A DNA stretch of 64,000 nt from a virus. A program made the position numbers and the translations under genes. The stretch covers positions 31,474 to 95,473 of IMG/VR virus record IMGVR_UViG_3300042448_001752, one strand, 5' to 3'. Every line of letters begins with the position of its first letter. Positions within the stretch are counted from its first letter, which is position 1. The notes below the pieces were generated by a model. The model was not told the origin of the DNA, did not search any database, and worked only from the letters and a program-made list of their open reading frames with translations. Of this stretch, positions 1 through 7,361 are shown in pieces.

Positions 1-1
1 T

Positions 2-142
2 AATGTAATAACGTATAACCCTTACAAGTATGATAGTTTTGTATATAAATCGAATAAAAACCCAATATACAAAACAAAAGAAATTGATATGATTAATTTA
101 AAAAACAAATTATTCGTAATAAAAAAAATAAAAAAACATTAA
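2..142 (+). CDS. C-terminal end of an upstream gene (partial, unknown product)
   Basis: This is the only frame open from the window edge; it runs 46 codons to a TAA and the other two frames close at once. The stop lies one base before the ATG of the next gene, the tight spacing seen throughout this genome. The visible tail is rich in Lys, Asn, Ile and Tyr, ends in a Lys-rich stretch, and shows no recognisable motif. The upstream part and start are outside the window. It could be a chance open frame in AT-rich DNA, but the spacing argues for a real gene end. Confidence 0.5.
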   Translation, partial: NVITYNPYKYDSFVYKSNKNPIYKTKEIDMINLKNKLFVIKKIKKH

Positions 143-143
143 A

Positions 144-1178
144 ATGCCATTACCTAAAATTAAAAAAAACATTCCTTTGACACAGTCAAAAACTCTTTTA
201 CCTAGAAGACAGGAATTGGTTGATAAGATTAATAGGGATGGTACCTATCTCCCTAAATCAATATTACATGCCGACTTGGACGGTGGGTTTTTAAATTTTG
301 TTAAAACAGATTTAAAAACTGTTGTTGACGGAAAGGTAATACCTATGGTTGATATTTTAGTTACAACTCAGAATTGGTCTCAATTCACGGAAACTTGGAA
401 CATTCAAAATATTGATAAAAATGTCGAGCCCCCATTCATAACAGTTGTTCGTATTCCTGAAGTTAAGTTTGGAACTAATCCCGCAACACTATACAATATT
501 CCTAATAGAAAACAATATTTCTACGCACAAGTACCTACTTGGGACGGACAAAGACACGGAGCGGACATTTATAAAATACCACAACCTGTACCTGTTGATA
601 TAACATATAATGTTAAGATAGTATGTAATAGAATGAGAGAACTAAACAGTTTCAATAAAAATGTAATTGAGATGTTTGCGTCAAAACAAGCCTATACTGT
701 GATTAAAGGACATTATATTCCAATAGTAATGGGTAATATTAGTGATGAATCGGTATTTGATTTGGAAAAAAGAAAATATTATGTACAAAGTTATGAATTT
801 ATATTACTTGGTTTTTTAATTGATGAAGATGAGTTTGAAGTTTCTCCAGCAATTTCAAGAGTATTACAAGTTGTTGAGTTTGAAACACAGACAACAAGAA
901 AACAACCAAAAAAACTTTCAAACCCCGCAAGTACAACTTTAGATGTTTTATTTGTCGTTGGAAATAATATTATTACACAAATTTTTGATTATACTGTTGA
1001 CCTAAATTTAGGTGAAACCGATAATGTTGAATCGTTTGAGGTGTACATTAATAACGACTATTATGGCTCTGATATTGAACAAATTCAAATAAACACTAAC
1101 GACACTCTTAAATTAATTATTGTTAAAAATGATGACACAAAAGACAGTATAATTAAGCTCAATAATCTATTGGTTTAA
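144..1178 (+). CDS. Putative tail sheath stabiliser/tail terminator, T4 gp15-like
   Basis: A 344-aa protein directly before the sheath gene. In T4, gp15 caps the sheath and tube at the neck end of the tail. The resemblance is in the order of segments: an early stretch on a setting value (VDILVTTQNWSQF, about residues 69-81), a region near residues 150-170 (VDITYNVKIVCNRMREL) that parallels the strand-helix of gp15 in which two tail subunits meet, and a later segment (YYVQSYEFILLGFLIDEDEF) like the conserved C-terminal strand of gp15. T4 gp15 is 272 aa; the extra length is mostly a C-terminal domain after residue 250. The assignment rests on segment pattern and position; a different structural protein remains possible. 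Confidence 0.5.
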   Translation: MPLPKIKKNIPLTQSKTLLPRRQELVDKINRDGTYLPKSILHADLDGGFLNFVKTDLKTVVDGKVIPMVDILVTTQNWSQFTETWNIQNIDKNVEPPFITVVRIPEVKFGTNPATLYNIPNRKQYFYAQVPTWDGQRHGADIYKIPQPVPVDITYNVKIVCNRMRELNSFNKNVIEMFASKQAYTVIKGHYIPIVMGNISDESVFDLEKRKYYVQSYEFILLGFLIDEDEFEVSPAISRVLQVVEFETQTTRKQPKKLSNPASTTLDVLFVVGNNIITQIFDYTVDLNLGETDNVESFEVYINNDYYGSDIEQIQINTNDTLKLIIVKNDDTKDSIIKLNNLLV

Positions 1179-1339
1179 TTCTCTCCGTATATATCGGGTT
1201 TTCCTTTACATTTCTCAACAATAAGTCTTTCTAAGAAACGATACATCTTTATCCCTCTTTTTTCACAATAGGTCTTTAAGATATCATGAGCTTCAATCGA
1301 TATCTTTAAATTCTTTATTTTTTTTTCGTTGTTATCCAT
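1175..1339 (-). CDS. Small ribbon-helix-helix-like protein, 54 aa
   Basis: A 54-codon minus-strand gene in the gap between two rightward tail genes. Its stop overlaps the last bases of the gp15-like gene. The product starts MDNNEKKIKNLKIS: a short strand (KNLKISIE) followed by two predicted helices (AHDILKTYCEKRG and KMYRFLERLIVEKC), the order found in ribbon-helix-helix DNA-binding proteins of the Arc/CopG type. A TATTTATT element (1373-1380, read on the minus strand) lies 33 bases upstream, matching in orientation the motif seen before other genes here. It may be a small transcription regulator; target unknown. The fold call is from pattern only. Confidence 0.6.
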   Translation of the reverse strand: MDNNEKKIKNLKISIEAHDILKTYCEKRGIKMYRFLERLIVEKCKGKPDIYGEN

Positions 1340-1417
1340 GGTAGAAAAAAGGCAGAATTTATTCTCCCTAATAATAAATACTTATAGGAAAGTAAAGTGT
1401 TTTGGTTTTTTTTATAA

Positions 1418-1425
1418 TATTTATC
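1418..1425 (+). promoter_or_regulatory. TATTTATC element upstream of the sheath gene (candidate late promoter)
   Basis: TATTTATC lies 34 bases before the sheath ATG, in the only sizeable gap before it. It matches a set of TATTTATA/C elements placed just upstream of genes in the same orientation. A promoter role is inferred from that recurrence. Confidence 0.45.
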
Positions 1426-1459
1426 AATAAAATAAATTAATTAAGAAAACACAAGACTA

Positions 1460-4400
1460 ATGGCAACAAACAGTAAAGTATTTGTATCACCTGGAGTGTA
1501 TACTTCTGAAGTCGATTTAAGTTTCGTAGCACAGAGTGTAGGGGTTACTACACTAGGTATTGTAGGGGAGACATTAAAAGGTCCAGCCTTCGAACCTATT
1601 TTTATTACAAACTTCGACGAATTCTCAACTTACTTTGGGGGAAGTTCTCCCGAAAAATTCATAAATACTCAAATACCAAAATATGAAGCGGCGTATATCG
1701 CTAAATCTTATTTACAACAATCTAACCAATTGTTTGTTACAAGAATATTAGGTTTATCAGGGTATGATGCGGGTCCATCATGGACAATAACAACTAAAGC
1801 AAACGTAGACCCAGCAACAGTAGATTTCTATTGTGAAAGTGCTACTACGGTTAACTGTATTGACACATGTGTTGATTATAAAGTAGTTGACTTTGCAATT
1901 GATTTCTCAGGTTGTAATAACAGTTTTGGTTCAATATCATTTATTAACCCAACACAAATTCCGGCAGAAATTGCTGAAAAATTAGACATTCCTTACGAAT
2001 TGTTTGATGGAAGTTTATCAACTGTTCGTACAAACATGACTAACCAAATTTTTGATATTCTAAACGAACCGTCTTCAGAAAACACCTCTATTTATTATTA
2101 CGGACCAATTTCAGGAGAAACTTACGAAGCGTTTAGTCCTATCTTTACTGCAGAAACAAATGTATATGGTGTTAATAATGTTGACGCTAACCTTATTGAT
2201 TACGCGGCACCAGAAAATGACCCTTGGTATTATAGTTTATTTGATAATCTTGGTAGTGCGGCATATAGTGGATATTCATTTTGGTCTATTGTCACAGGTT
2301 TGACTTTAACACCACCTGTTATAACAACGACAACAACATTACCAGGAACAACAACAACAACAACAACAAATCCTTGTATTACACCAACCCCAATATCAAC
2401 AACAACTACAACAACTGCTGCACCTGTTAATTGTTATACAGGAACTTTAATTGGTAGAATTTATGTGTTTTCAGGAACTGCGTTTACTGATTATGATGAT
2501 TTAGTAATTGCAACACTTCGTTCAAGAGGTTTGGCGACATACTCAACAGATGATGGACCTGTTTATGAGGTTAGCGGATTAACAGATGTTACTATGGATT
2601 GTTTAGGTGCATATTCAGGTGTAACTAAAAATCCATACGCAACATTTGGTATTAATATTACAAATAAAGATGGTAACACGTATTTCTTTGAAACATCATT
2701 CCAAAATTCTGACCCTAAGTATTTACCAAAAGTATTTGGTTCATCTAACTTTGCAAAACCAAGAACAGTAGTTCCTTTATTTGTTGAAGAAAGATTCCAA
2801 GCTTTATTAAACTACGGATGGAGAAAAGGGTTTATTAGAGGTTTAAGTTGTAACTTAACAGCTTTACCTAACGCAAGACAAGGTTCTGACCCTACATCAA
2901 TCGCTTGGTATTTAGAACAATATCAATCACCAACATCACCGTGGGTAGTATCGGAATTAAGAGGTAACAAAGTTTACAACTTATTTAAATTTACAACAAT
3001 TGCTGATGGTGAGGCGGCTAACACGGAGGTTAAAATTTCAATAGCAAATATTTCATTTAACAATGGAACATTTGACGTATTAGTTAGAGATTTCTTTGAT
3101 TCGGACTCAAGTCCAGTTGTTATTGAAAAATTCACTAACTGTAATATGGACCCTAATGATAATGCGTTCATTGCGAAGAAAATTGGCACTATTGACGGTG
3201 AGTATGAATTGAATTCTAAATACGTTATGATTGAACTTAATGAAGACGCACCAATTGACGCATTACCTTGTGGATTCTTAGGATTTAATTTTAGAGAATA
3301 TGCGGGTGTTAGACCTCCATTCCCAATTATTAAACAAAAATATGATTTTCCAGGTGAGGTAGTATATAATCCACCATTTGGTTTATCTTCAGGAGCTGAC
3401 GATATTACAAGAAGTAATGGTGATAATGTACGTAGAACTTATTTAGGTATTTCTGATACTATAGGTATTGACGTTGATTACTACTATTACAAAGGTAAAC
3501 AACTTCCTTTAGATATTTGTAGTGATTCTACGGGTGAAGATTGGAACTTTAGAAGTAGAGGATTCCATATGGATATTGATGCAAGTGGTATTACTATAGC
3601 TAATGCATTTGTAACAAGTGGAACCCCAGCATTCTATTGTGGTAGTGCACCGTTTACTAAAGACCCTGATACAGAAGCTAACCCTTACTACAGAATTTTT
3701 GCTCGTAAGTTCTCATTCTTAGTACAAGGAGGATTTGACGGATGGGATATCTATAGAGAACATAGAACAAACAGTGATAGATTCGTATTAGGTAGAAATG
3801 GATACTTAAAAGGTTCATGTCCATCAATCAAATATCCTACGGCGACAGGTTGGGGAGCATTTAAACAAATTACGGTTGGAGATAACACACAAGGTTACGC
3901 TAACACCGATTACTACGCTTACTTATTAGGACAAAAAACTTTTGTTAATCCTGAAGCGGTTAATATTAATTTATTTGTTACACCTGGTGTCGATTATGTA
4001 AATCATTCTGACTTAGTTGGAAGTGCGGTTGATATGATTGAAAATGATAGAGCTGACTCACTTTATGTTTGTACAACTCCTGACTTCAACATGTTTGTTC
4101 CAACAACAACTAATACGCAGGATTTAATTTATCCACAAGAAGCTGTTGATAATTTAGACACTGCAGGAATAGACTCTAACTATACCGCAACTTACTACCC
4201 ATGGGTATTAACAAGAGATACTGTAAACAACACACAAATCTATCTACCTGCAACTGCTGAGGTTACAAGAAACTTAGCTTTAACAGATAACATAGCATTC
4301 CCTTGGTTTGCCGCGGCGGGTTACACAAGAGGTATTGTAAATGCTATTAAAGCACGTAAGAAGTTAACACAAGAAGATAGAGATACTTTATATCAAGGTC

Positions 4401-4795
4401 GTCTTAACCCAATTGCAACCTTCTCTGATGTTGGAACTGTAATTTGGGGTAATAAAACACTACAAGTTAGACAATCAGCTCTTGATAGAATTAACGTAAG
4501 AAGATTATTACTTCAAGCTCGTAAATTAATTTCTGCGGTGTCTGTAAGATTACTGTTTGAACAAAACGACCAAAAAGTAAGACAAGATTTCTTAGATGCG
4601 GTTAACCCTATATTAGACGCAATCAGAAGAGACAGAGGTTTATACGATTTCCGTGTAACAGTTTCTTCAGATGCTGCTGACTTAGATAGAAACCAAATGA
4701 CGGGTAAAATCTACGTTAAACCTACAAAGTCGTTAGAATTTATAGACATTACGTTCTATATTACTCCAACAGGTGCATCTTTTGAGAACATCTAA
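1460..4795 (+). CDS. gp18: Contractile tail sheath protein (T4 gp18-like)
   Basis: Forms the contractile outer tube of the tail. The N-terminus (VFVSPGVYTSEVDLS) and the last 200 residues, including FPWFAAAGYTRG, QGRLNPIATF, GNKTLQ and INVRRLLLQ, are classic sheath motifs. At 1111 aa it is far longer than T4 gp18 (659 aa). The extra length lies in the middle: a Thr-rich linker at about residues 288-323 (runs of 5-7 Thr broken by PG, NP and AAP) leads into an added domain, probably exposed on the outside of the tail. Cys residues cluster in the inserted part. Start chosen at the first ATG, after an A-rich leader. The next gene of the sheath-tube pair (tube) follows after one intervening gene. 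Family certain; function of the insert unknown. Confidence 0.96.
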   Translation: MATNSKVFVSPGVYTSEVDLSFVAQSVGVTTLGIVGETLKGPAFEPIFITNFDEFSTYFGGSSPEKFINTQIPKYEAAYIAKSYLQQSNQLFVTRILGLSGYDAGPSWTITTKANVDPATVDFYCESATTVNCIDTCVDYKVVDFAIDFSGCNNSFGSISFINPTQIPAEIAEKLDIPYELFDGSLSTVRTNMTNQIFDILNEPSSENTSIYYYGPISGETYEAFSPIFTAETNVYGVNNVDANLIDYAAPENDPWYYSLFDNLGSAAYSGYSFWSIVTGLTLTPPVITTTTTLPGTTTTTTTNPCITPTPISTTTTTTAAPVNCYTGTLIGRIYVFSGTAFTDYDDLVIATLRSRGLATYSTDDGPVYEVSGLTDVTMDCLGAYSGVTKNPYATFGINITNKDGNTYFFETSFQNSDPKYLPKVFGSSNFAKPRTVVPLFVEERFQALLNYGWRKGFIRGLSCNLTALPNARQGSDPTSIAWYLEQYQSPTSPWVVSELRGNKVYNLFKFTTIADGEAANTEVKISIANISFNNGTFDVLVRDFFDSDSSPVVIEKFTNCNMDPNDNAFIAKKIGTIDGEYELNSKYVMIELNEDAPIDALPCGFLGFNFREYAGVRPPFPIIKQKYDFPGEVVYNPPFGLSSGADDITRSNGDNVRRTYLGISDTIGIDVDYYYYKGKQLPLDICSDSTGEDWNFRSRGFHMDIDASGITIANAFVTSGTPAFYCGSAPFTKDPDTEANPYYRIFARKFSFLVQGGFDGWDIYREHRTNSDRFVLGRNGYLKGSCPSIKYPTATGWGAFKQITVGDNTQGYANTDYYAYLLGQKTFVNPEAVNINLFVTPGVDYVNHSDLVGSAVDMIENDRADSLYVCTTPDFNMFVPTTTNTQDLIYPQEAVDNLDTAGIDSNYTATYYPWVLTRDTVNNTQIYLPATAEVTRNLALTDNIAFPWFAAAGYTRGIVNAIKARKKLTQEDRDTLYQGRLNPIATFSDVGTVIWGNKTLQVRQSALDRINVRRLLLQARKLISAVSVRLLFEQNDQKVRQDFLDAVNPILDAIRRDRGLYDFRVTVSSDAADLDRNQMTGKIYVKPTKSLEFIDITFYITPTGASFENI

Positions 4796-4806
4796 AATAA
4801 AATAAC

Positions 4807-4837
4807 AAACAAGTCGACATAAAACCTCGGCTTGTTT
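4807..4837 (+). terminator. Hairpin after the sheath gene (likely terminator or RNA-stabilising stem)
   Basis: An 11-bp stem (AAACAAGTCGA with TCGGCTTGTTT, one G-T pair) closes a 9-base loop, 12 bases after the sheath stop. The only U-rich stretch is the end of the stem, so termination may be partial. It shows that the in-frame TTG at 4832 is inside the hairpin and not a likely start for the next gene. Confidence 0.6.
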
Positions 4838-4852
4838 AGCCAAATAGTGAAA

Positions 4853-5674
4853 ATGATAAATAGAAAAAGAATAGTAGAAGGTATTGATGAAGAGGGAACA
4901 CCTGACATGAAATACTATTCATTTGATTGGGATGACAACATACTGATAATGCCAACTAAGATTATCTTAAAAGATGAGGACGGTAATAATTTTGGTATGT
5001 CAACTGAGGATTTTGCGGAATATAGAACAGACATAGGTGAGGAACCGTTTGAATATGAAGGACATACTATTGTAGGGTTTAGTGATGAACCATTTAAATA
5101 TTTTGGGGTTGATGGAGATAAACAATTTATTGTTGACTCAATGTTAGCTAAACAAGGTCCTGCTTGGCCTGATTTTGTGGAGGCGTTAAATAACGGGTCT
5201 ATTTTTTCTATCGTTACCGCTAGAGGTCACACCCCTTCGGTAATTAAAGAGGCGGTATACAACCTAATTGTTTCAAATAAAAATGGAATTAACTCAGACG
5301 AGTTAGTTAAGAACTTAGAAAAATTTCGACACATTGCCGATGAGGGTGATTTAAATAAACGTGAAATAATTCGTGAATATTTAGACCTTTGTAGATTTTA
5401 TCCTGTGAGTTATGGAGAAGGCTCGGCAACAAATCCCGAAGAAGGAAAAATTAAAGCTTTAAAAGAATTTGTTCAGTATATTAAAGAAGTTTCTGAACAA
5501 ATTAAGAAGAAAGCGTATTTAAAGAATAAAATAACTAATAACTTTTTACCTATAATTGGTTTTTCAGATGATGATTTAAGAAATGTGGAAAAAGTTAAAA
5601 GTCATTTTGAAAATGAGCCAGATAATATAATTAAGACTTATTCTACTGCAGGAGGAATTAAAAAAGAATATTAA
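4853..5674 (+). CDS. HAD-superfamily phosphohydrolase
   Basis: A 273-aa HAD-fold enzyme that probably removes phosphate from a small molecule or nucleic-acid end. All four motifs are visible: motif I SFDWDDN with Asp25 and Asp27, motif II SIVTARGH with Thr122, motif III Lys around 199-201 (EEGKIKALKEF), and motif IV GFSDDDL with Asp239 and Asp240. A segment between motifs I and II (residues 40-100) would form the cap that sets substrate choice. The ATG at 4853 is preferred over an in-frame TTG at 4832, which lies in a hairpin. It sits between the sheath and tube genes, an unusual place for an enzyme. The substrate cannot be told from sequence; a 3'-phosphatase or nucleotidase role is possible. 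Confidence 0.8.
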   Translation: MINRKRIVEGIDEEGTPDMKYYSFDWDDNILIMPTKIILKDEDGNNFGMSTEDFAEYRTDIGEEPFEYEGHTIVGFSDEPFKYFGVDGDKQFIVDSMLAKQGPAWPDFVEALNNGSIFSIVTARGHTPSVIKEAVYNLIVSNKNGINSDELVKNLEKFRHIADEGDLNKREIIREYLDLCRFYPVSYGEGSATNPEEGKIKALKEFVQYIKEVSEQIKKKAYLKNKITNNFLPIIGFSDDDLRNVEKVKSHFENEPDNIIKTYSTAGGIKKEY

Positions 5675-5751
5675 TAAATAAAACTAGATACTTATATGCT
5701 AAGAATAATTTTTTAAATCTTGAAAGTAAAGATAAAAAATTTATTTGGAGA

Positions 5752-5759
5752 TATTTATA
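5752..5759 (+). promoter_or_regulatory. TATTTATA element upstream of the tail tube gene (candidate late promoter)
   Basis: An exact TATTTATA lies 40 bases before the tube ATG, followed by an A-rich leader. The rest of the 125-base gap (5675-5799) holds nothing else I can recognise. Confidence 0.5.
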
Positions 5760-5799
5760 GAAAACAAAATAAACACAAAATAACAAAAAAAGAAAGAAA

Positions 5800-6288
5800 A
5801 TGGCTGATTTATTGATGAAAATGCCGATACCGTATGAACCAAAAAGACAAAACAGGTTCATTCTTCGGTTCCCAACAACATTGGGTATTAACGAATGGTT
5901 CGTTGAATCTACGTCAAGACCACATATAACTATAAACCCTGTTGAGATTCCCTTCTTAAACACTTCAACCTATGTTGCAGGTCGTTTTACTTGGGGAACT
6001 CTTAACGTTAAATTCCGTGACCCTATTGGTCCGTCTGCGTCTCAAGCTCTTATGGAGTGGGTACGTCTATGTGCTGAATCAGTGACAGGTCGTATGGGTT
6101 ATGCCGCAGGATACAAAAAGAACGTCGATTTAGAAATGTTAGACCCAACTGGTGTTGTTGTTGAGAAATGGATTTTAGAGGGAACATTCTTATCGGATGT
6201 TAACTTTGACTCATTGGCTTATAATACAGACGCTTTAGCAAGTATCACAGCTACAATGCGAATGGACCGTTGTATATTAGTTTATTGA
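5800..6288 (+). CDS. gp19: Tail tube protein (T4 gp19-like)
   Basis: A 162-aa subunit of the rigid inner tail tube, matching T4 gp19 (163 aa) in length. The N-terminal part (PYEPKRQNRFILRFP) and the central GTLNVKFRDPIGPSASQALMEW are characteristic of the gp19 family, which has a fold shared with Hcp. It lies two genes after the sheath, the usual pairing. A strong terminator follows, and a TATTTATA element precedes it, so it is probably made as its own abundant transcript. ATG start after an A-rich leader. Confidence 0.95.
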   Translation: MADLLMKMPIPYEPKRQNRFILRFPTTLGINEWFVESTSRPHITINPVEIPFLNTSTYVAGRFTWGTLNVKFRDPIGPSASQALMEWVRLCAESVTGRMGYAAGYKKNVDLEMLDPTGVVVEKWILEGTFLSDVNFDSLAYNTDALASITATMRMDRCILVY

Positions 6289-6325
6289 TTTTTAACTATT
6301 AAAATATTTCAGTCAAAATATATTT

Positions 6326-6357
6326 AAATCCACATGCTTAGGTATGTGGATTTTTTT
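6326..6357 (+). terminator. Rho-independent terminator after the tube gene
   Basis: A perfect 10-bp stem (AAATCCACAT with ATGTGGATTT), 8-base loop, then a T-run continuing from the stem. It separates the tube from the tail chaperone gene. Confidence 0.88.
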
Positions 6358-6413
6358 GTTTCTATTTAAAAAAAAAGAAATTACTGTATATTTTATTATA
6401 AAAGACAAACAAT

Positions 6414-7172
6414 ATGGACCAAAGTATCATTGACGCAGGAACGGAGAGTTTTAACTTACCTCACGATATAGTACAACTACCTTCAGGTGGTGTATTTTAT
6501 AAATCAAAAAAGAAATCAATTAAAGTCGGTTACTTGACCGCAAATGACGAAAACGCTTTGATGGGGGCAACACAAATGAGTAATGATAATATCATTATGA
6601 CTTTATTACGTAGTAAAATTTATGAACACGATTTAAGACCTGAAGAATTATTGGACGGTGATATTGAGGCTATTCTTATTTTCTTACGTAACACTTCATT
6701 TGGCCCTGAATATAAAATATCTGTAACTGACCCCAAAACAAGTAAACCTTTTTCACATACAGTAGTATTGGATGAGTTAAACATTAAAAAAACACAACAC
6801 CAACCTGACGAAAATGGTGTTTTTACAACAACATTACCGAAATCAGGAGTTTCGGTTAAATTAAAACCATTAAGTTTTGCTGAAACAACTGAAATCAGTA
6901 AAATGGCTGACCAATATCCTGTAGGACGAACGGCGCCAGTCATTACTTGGAGACTAGCAAAACAAATTATTGAAATTAACGGGAATGATTCCAAGGAACA
7001 AATTTCAAATTTCGTTAACTCAATGCCAATTATGGATTCTAAGTATATCCGTAATTTTATTAGAGAAAATCAACCTTCATTAGATTTAGTAAAATCAGTA
7101 AAAGCCCCTTCAGGAGACTTGGTATCTTTCGAGATTACCTTTGGGGTGGAGTTTTTTCGGCCTTTCTTCTAA
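6414..7172 (+). CDS. Tail assembly chaperone, T4 gp26-like (zero-frame product)
   Basis: A 252-aa protein with the hallmarks of the T4 gp26-type baseplate/tail chaperone family: VQLPSGGVFYKSKKK near residue 20, YLTANDENAL, then ELLDGDIEAILIFLRNTSFGPEY. In contractile and siphophage tails such chaperones bind the tape measure protein and help it assemble. The next complete gene is the tape measure candidate, which fits. The zero frame ends abruptly in FRPFF-stop, while the +1 frame stays open and encodes a typical small chaperone tail (see the extension at 7159-7317). This looks like the programmed frameshift long known for tail chaperones (lambda G/GT, P2 E/E'). Confidence 0.8.
   Translation: MDQSIIDAGTESFNLPHDIVQLPSGGVFYKSKKKSIKVGYLTANDENALMGATQMSNDNIIMTLLRSKIYEHDLRPEELLDGDIEAILIFLRNTSFGPEYKISVTDPKTSKPFSHTVVLDELNIKKTQHQPDENGVFTTTLPKSGVSVKLKPLSFAETTEISKMADQYPVGRTAPVITWRLAKQIIEINGNDSKEQISNFVNSMPIMDSKYIRNFIRENQPSLDLVKSVKAPSGDLVSFEITFGVEFFRPFF
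7152..7160 (+). other. Probable +1 ribosomal frameshift site (TTTTTTCGG)
   Basis: Six T followed by CGG, near the end of the tail chaperone gene. Zero-frame codons are TTT TTT CGG. If tRNA-Phe on the second TTT slips forward one base it pairs with TTC, and reading continues GGC CTT TCT into a 52-codon open frame. CGG is an uncommon Arg codon in this AT-rich genome, so a pause there could favour the slip. A -2 slip would reach the same frame. Efficiency and mechanism are inferred. Confidence 0.6.
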
Positions 7173-7317
7173 TCACAAACAATTTTTAATTGAGGAGTAT
7201 TATTTTTTGGCGAGATTTATAAGATTATCTTATACTGAATTTCACATTATGCCAACTTATATGCGAAAGTACCTAATCGATAGAATTATTGAGGACAATA
7301 CACCTAAAAACGGTTAG
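7159..7317 (+). CDS. Frameshift extension of the tail chaperone (gp51/GT-like C-terminal segment)
   Basis: 52 codons in the +1 frame, joined to residue 248 of the upstream protein to make a 300-aa fusion. It has no ATG before its conserved core, so separate initiation is unlikely. The segment reads KQFLIEEYYFLARFIRLSY, then EFHIMPTYMRKYLIDRI: a helix followed by a MP-x-x-x-R-x-x-x-I pattern, typical of the short second partner of tail chaperones in many phages (gpT of lambda, T4 gp51-like proteins). The tape measure candidate follows 44 bases later. A sequencing error that removed a base is the main alternative. Confidence 0.65.
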   Translation, partial: GLSSNHKQFLIEEYYFLARFIRLSYTEFHIMPTYMRKYLIDRIIEDNTPKNG

Positions 7318-7334
7318 TAAAATTGTTTTTGGTG

Positions 7335-7342
7335 TATTTATA
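7335..7342 (+). promoter_or_regulatory. TATTTATA element upstream of the tape measure gene
   Basis: Exact TATTTATA, 19 bases before the ATG at 7362, in the short gap after the chaperone frameshift extension. Confidence 0.45.
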
Positions 7343-7361
7343 CATATATAATATTTAAACT

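Noticed and set aside
4832-4852. TTG start that would lengthen the HAD protein by 7 residues
   Set aside because: It lies inside the hairpin after the sheath gene; ATG at 4853 is adequate.
5658-5963. Minus-strand frame with hydrophobic residues over the tube gene start
   Set aside because: Overlaps the certain tube gene and its leader; composition reflects the reverse of A-rich DNA.
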